DNA of 64,000 nucleotides, taken from Saccharina japonica (Eukaryota > Sar > Phaeophyceae > Laminariales > Laminariaceae). The stretch lies in contig MEHQ01004197.1 in the NCBI GenBank assembly GCA_008828725.1, positions 231,760 to 295,759 on the forward strand, in the 5' to 3' direction. The notes under the pieces were generated by a model, which was not told where the DNA came from, ran no database searches, and worked only from the letters and a program-made list of their open reading frames with translations. The translations under genes and the position numbers were made by a program. Shown piece by piece: positions 63,213 through 64,000 of this stretch (its first letter is position 1; every line of letters begins with the position of its first letter).

Positions 63213-64000
63213 AATTGTCACCTGGCCCACGCACATAAACACATAAAACACTGCATGCATGCATGTATGCATGCATGCCTGCTTATAGATGCAGTAATAC
63301 ACACGACCCGCCTACGACCCAGTTTCTTGGTGGGGATGTGGGATCTATTCTCCCGTCATGCCATTCCTGTGCGCCTCATCGCGCCTCATTACAATTTTTT
63401 TGTCTTTTGAGATTTATATTGAGATTGATTGTGTCCAAACGCAACATTGATACCACCGGGAATGCCATAATATCTTTTGTTTGCTGACCGTTTACGTACT
63501 ACATACTGCCCGATCTCGAACTAATATTCTCGTCTCGTGTCAGGTGTTGGGTTGCAATACATTGTAATCCCGACAACAACTAAACAACAGCACAAACGAA
63601 ACTCCATGCAGTAGTAGCATAGCAAGGTACTCAAGGCATCTGAATTCTGATGCTTGGTTGTTTATAATATCAAGAAGATTTGAGAGTGGGAGAAGAGCAC
63701 CGTCAAGAGTAGTGGGAGAGCAGTGTAAAGAGTTTACACGTGAGTGAAATACTACTGCTGTTATTCAAGACATGAGTATTTTACGTCGAGAGAGATACGA
63801 AATGCAACAACGTGTATACACTCGTATATATAAACTACGTGCATCGTATGTATGCATACACAAAATGGCGCCCTTCACGAACACGTGATTAGTAGTAGCA
63901 GTAGTATTATATATAGTAATATAATCAGGGGAACACGATAACAAGACAAGACGAAACAATACCCTCCCCCAGGTCAGTCATAATGACAAAACGCTCGGAG

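Noticed and set aside
1-64000. CRISPR array, rRNA operon, bacterial operon structure, complete LTR retrotransposon or Polinton
   Set aside because: No regular direct repeats with unique spacers, no rRNA-like conserved segments, no tandem prokaryotic genes, and no reverse transcriptase, integrase, capsid or polymerase domain could be recognised in any frame.

Overview
This is an intron-rich eukaryotic nuclear window. Coding information is scattered in short exons (48 to 770 bp) flanked by GT-AG signals and separated by introns of about 0.3 to 3 kb. I see no prokaryote-style operons, no rRNA, no CRISPR array and no intact tRNA gene. GC-rich coding exons, very abundant G/C homopolymers, CAG/CTG and GTA-type microsatellites, and a protein rich in coiled coil with RPASAG-like motifs would all fit a large-genome heterokont alga (for example a brown alga). 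That assignment is inference; nothing here proves the taxon.

Layout. (1) 256-11117: a tandem segmental duplication of about 5.6 kb, joined at a single N in a G-run (5896). Each copy carries a 12-bp minisatellite, a ~59-bp array, a hAT-type element with a nested MULE-type MITE, a poly(C)-ended repeat, a terminal coding exon with a basic tail, a ~400-bp satellite (5 units, then 4) and a ~78-bp satellite. (2) 11.1-16.0 kb: two diverged copies of a repeat block. (3) 16360-35017, minus strand: the one well-supported gene, 15 exons whose splice phases all agree and which encode at least 1202 residues of mostly coiled-coil protein. Its introns hold SINE, piggyBac-type, LTR-like and poly(C)-ended elements. 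(4) 35-41 kb: possible 5' exons of that gene, then repeats. (5) 41-64 kb: a more AT-rich, microsatellite-rich stretch with fragmentary gene models (minus strand about 50.0-54.5 kb and 61.3-62.8 kb; single candidate exons near 42 kb), a tRNA-related SINE family, Tc1/mariner-like MITEs, a GATC-rich repeat family and long (CATA)n and (CT)n tracts.

The most unusual element-level signal is a dispersed repeat, about 19 copies in two related subfamilies, which always ends at ATGAGTAC followed by a run of C (up to about 24) where retroposons normally carry poly(A). A second is a near-palindromic ATACCTGGTAT motif present more than twenty times. Exon coordinates come from reading splice signals and phases by eye. 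They are strongest for the 16-35 kb gene and tentative elsewhere.
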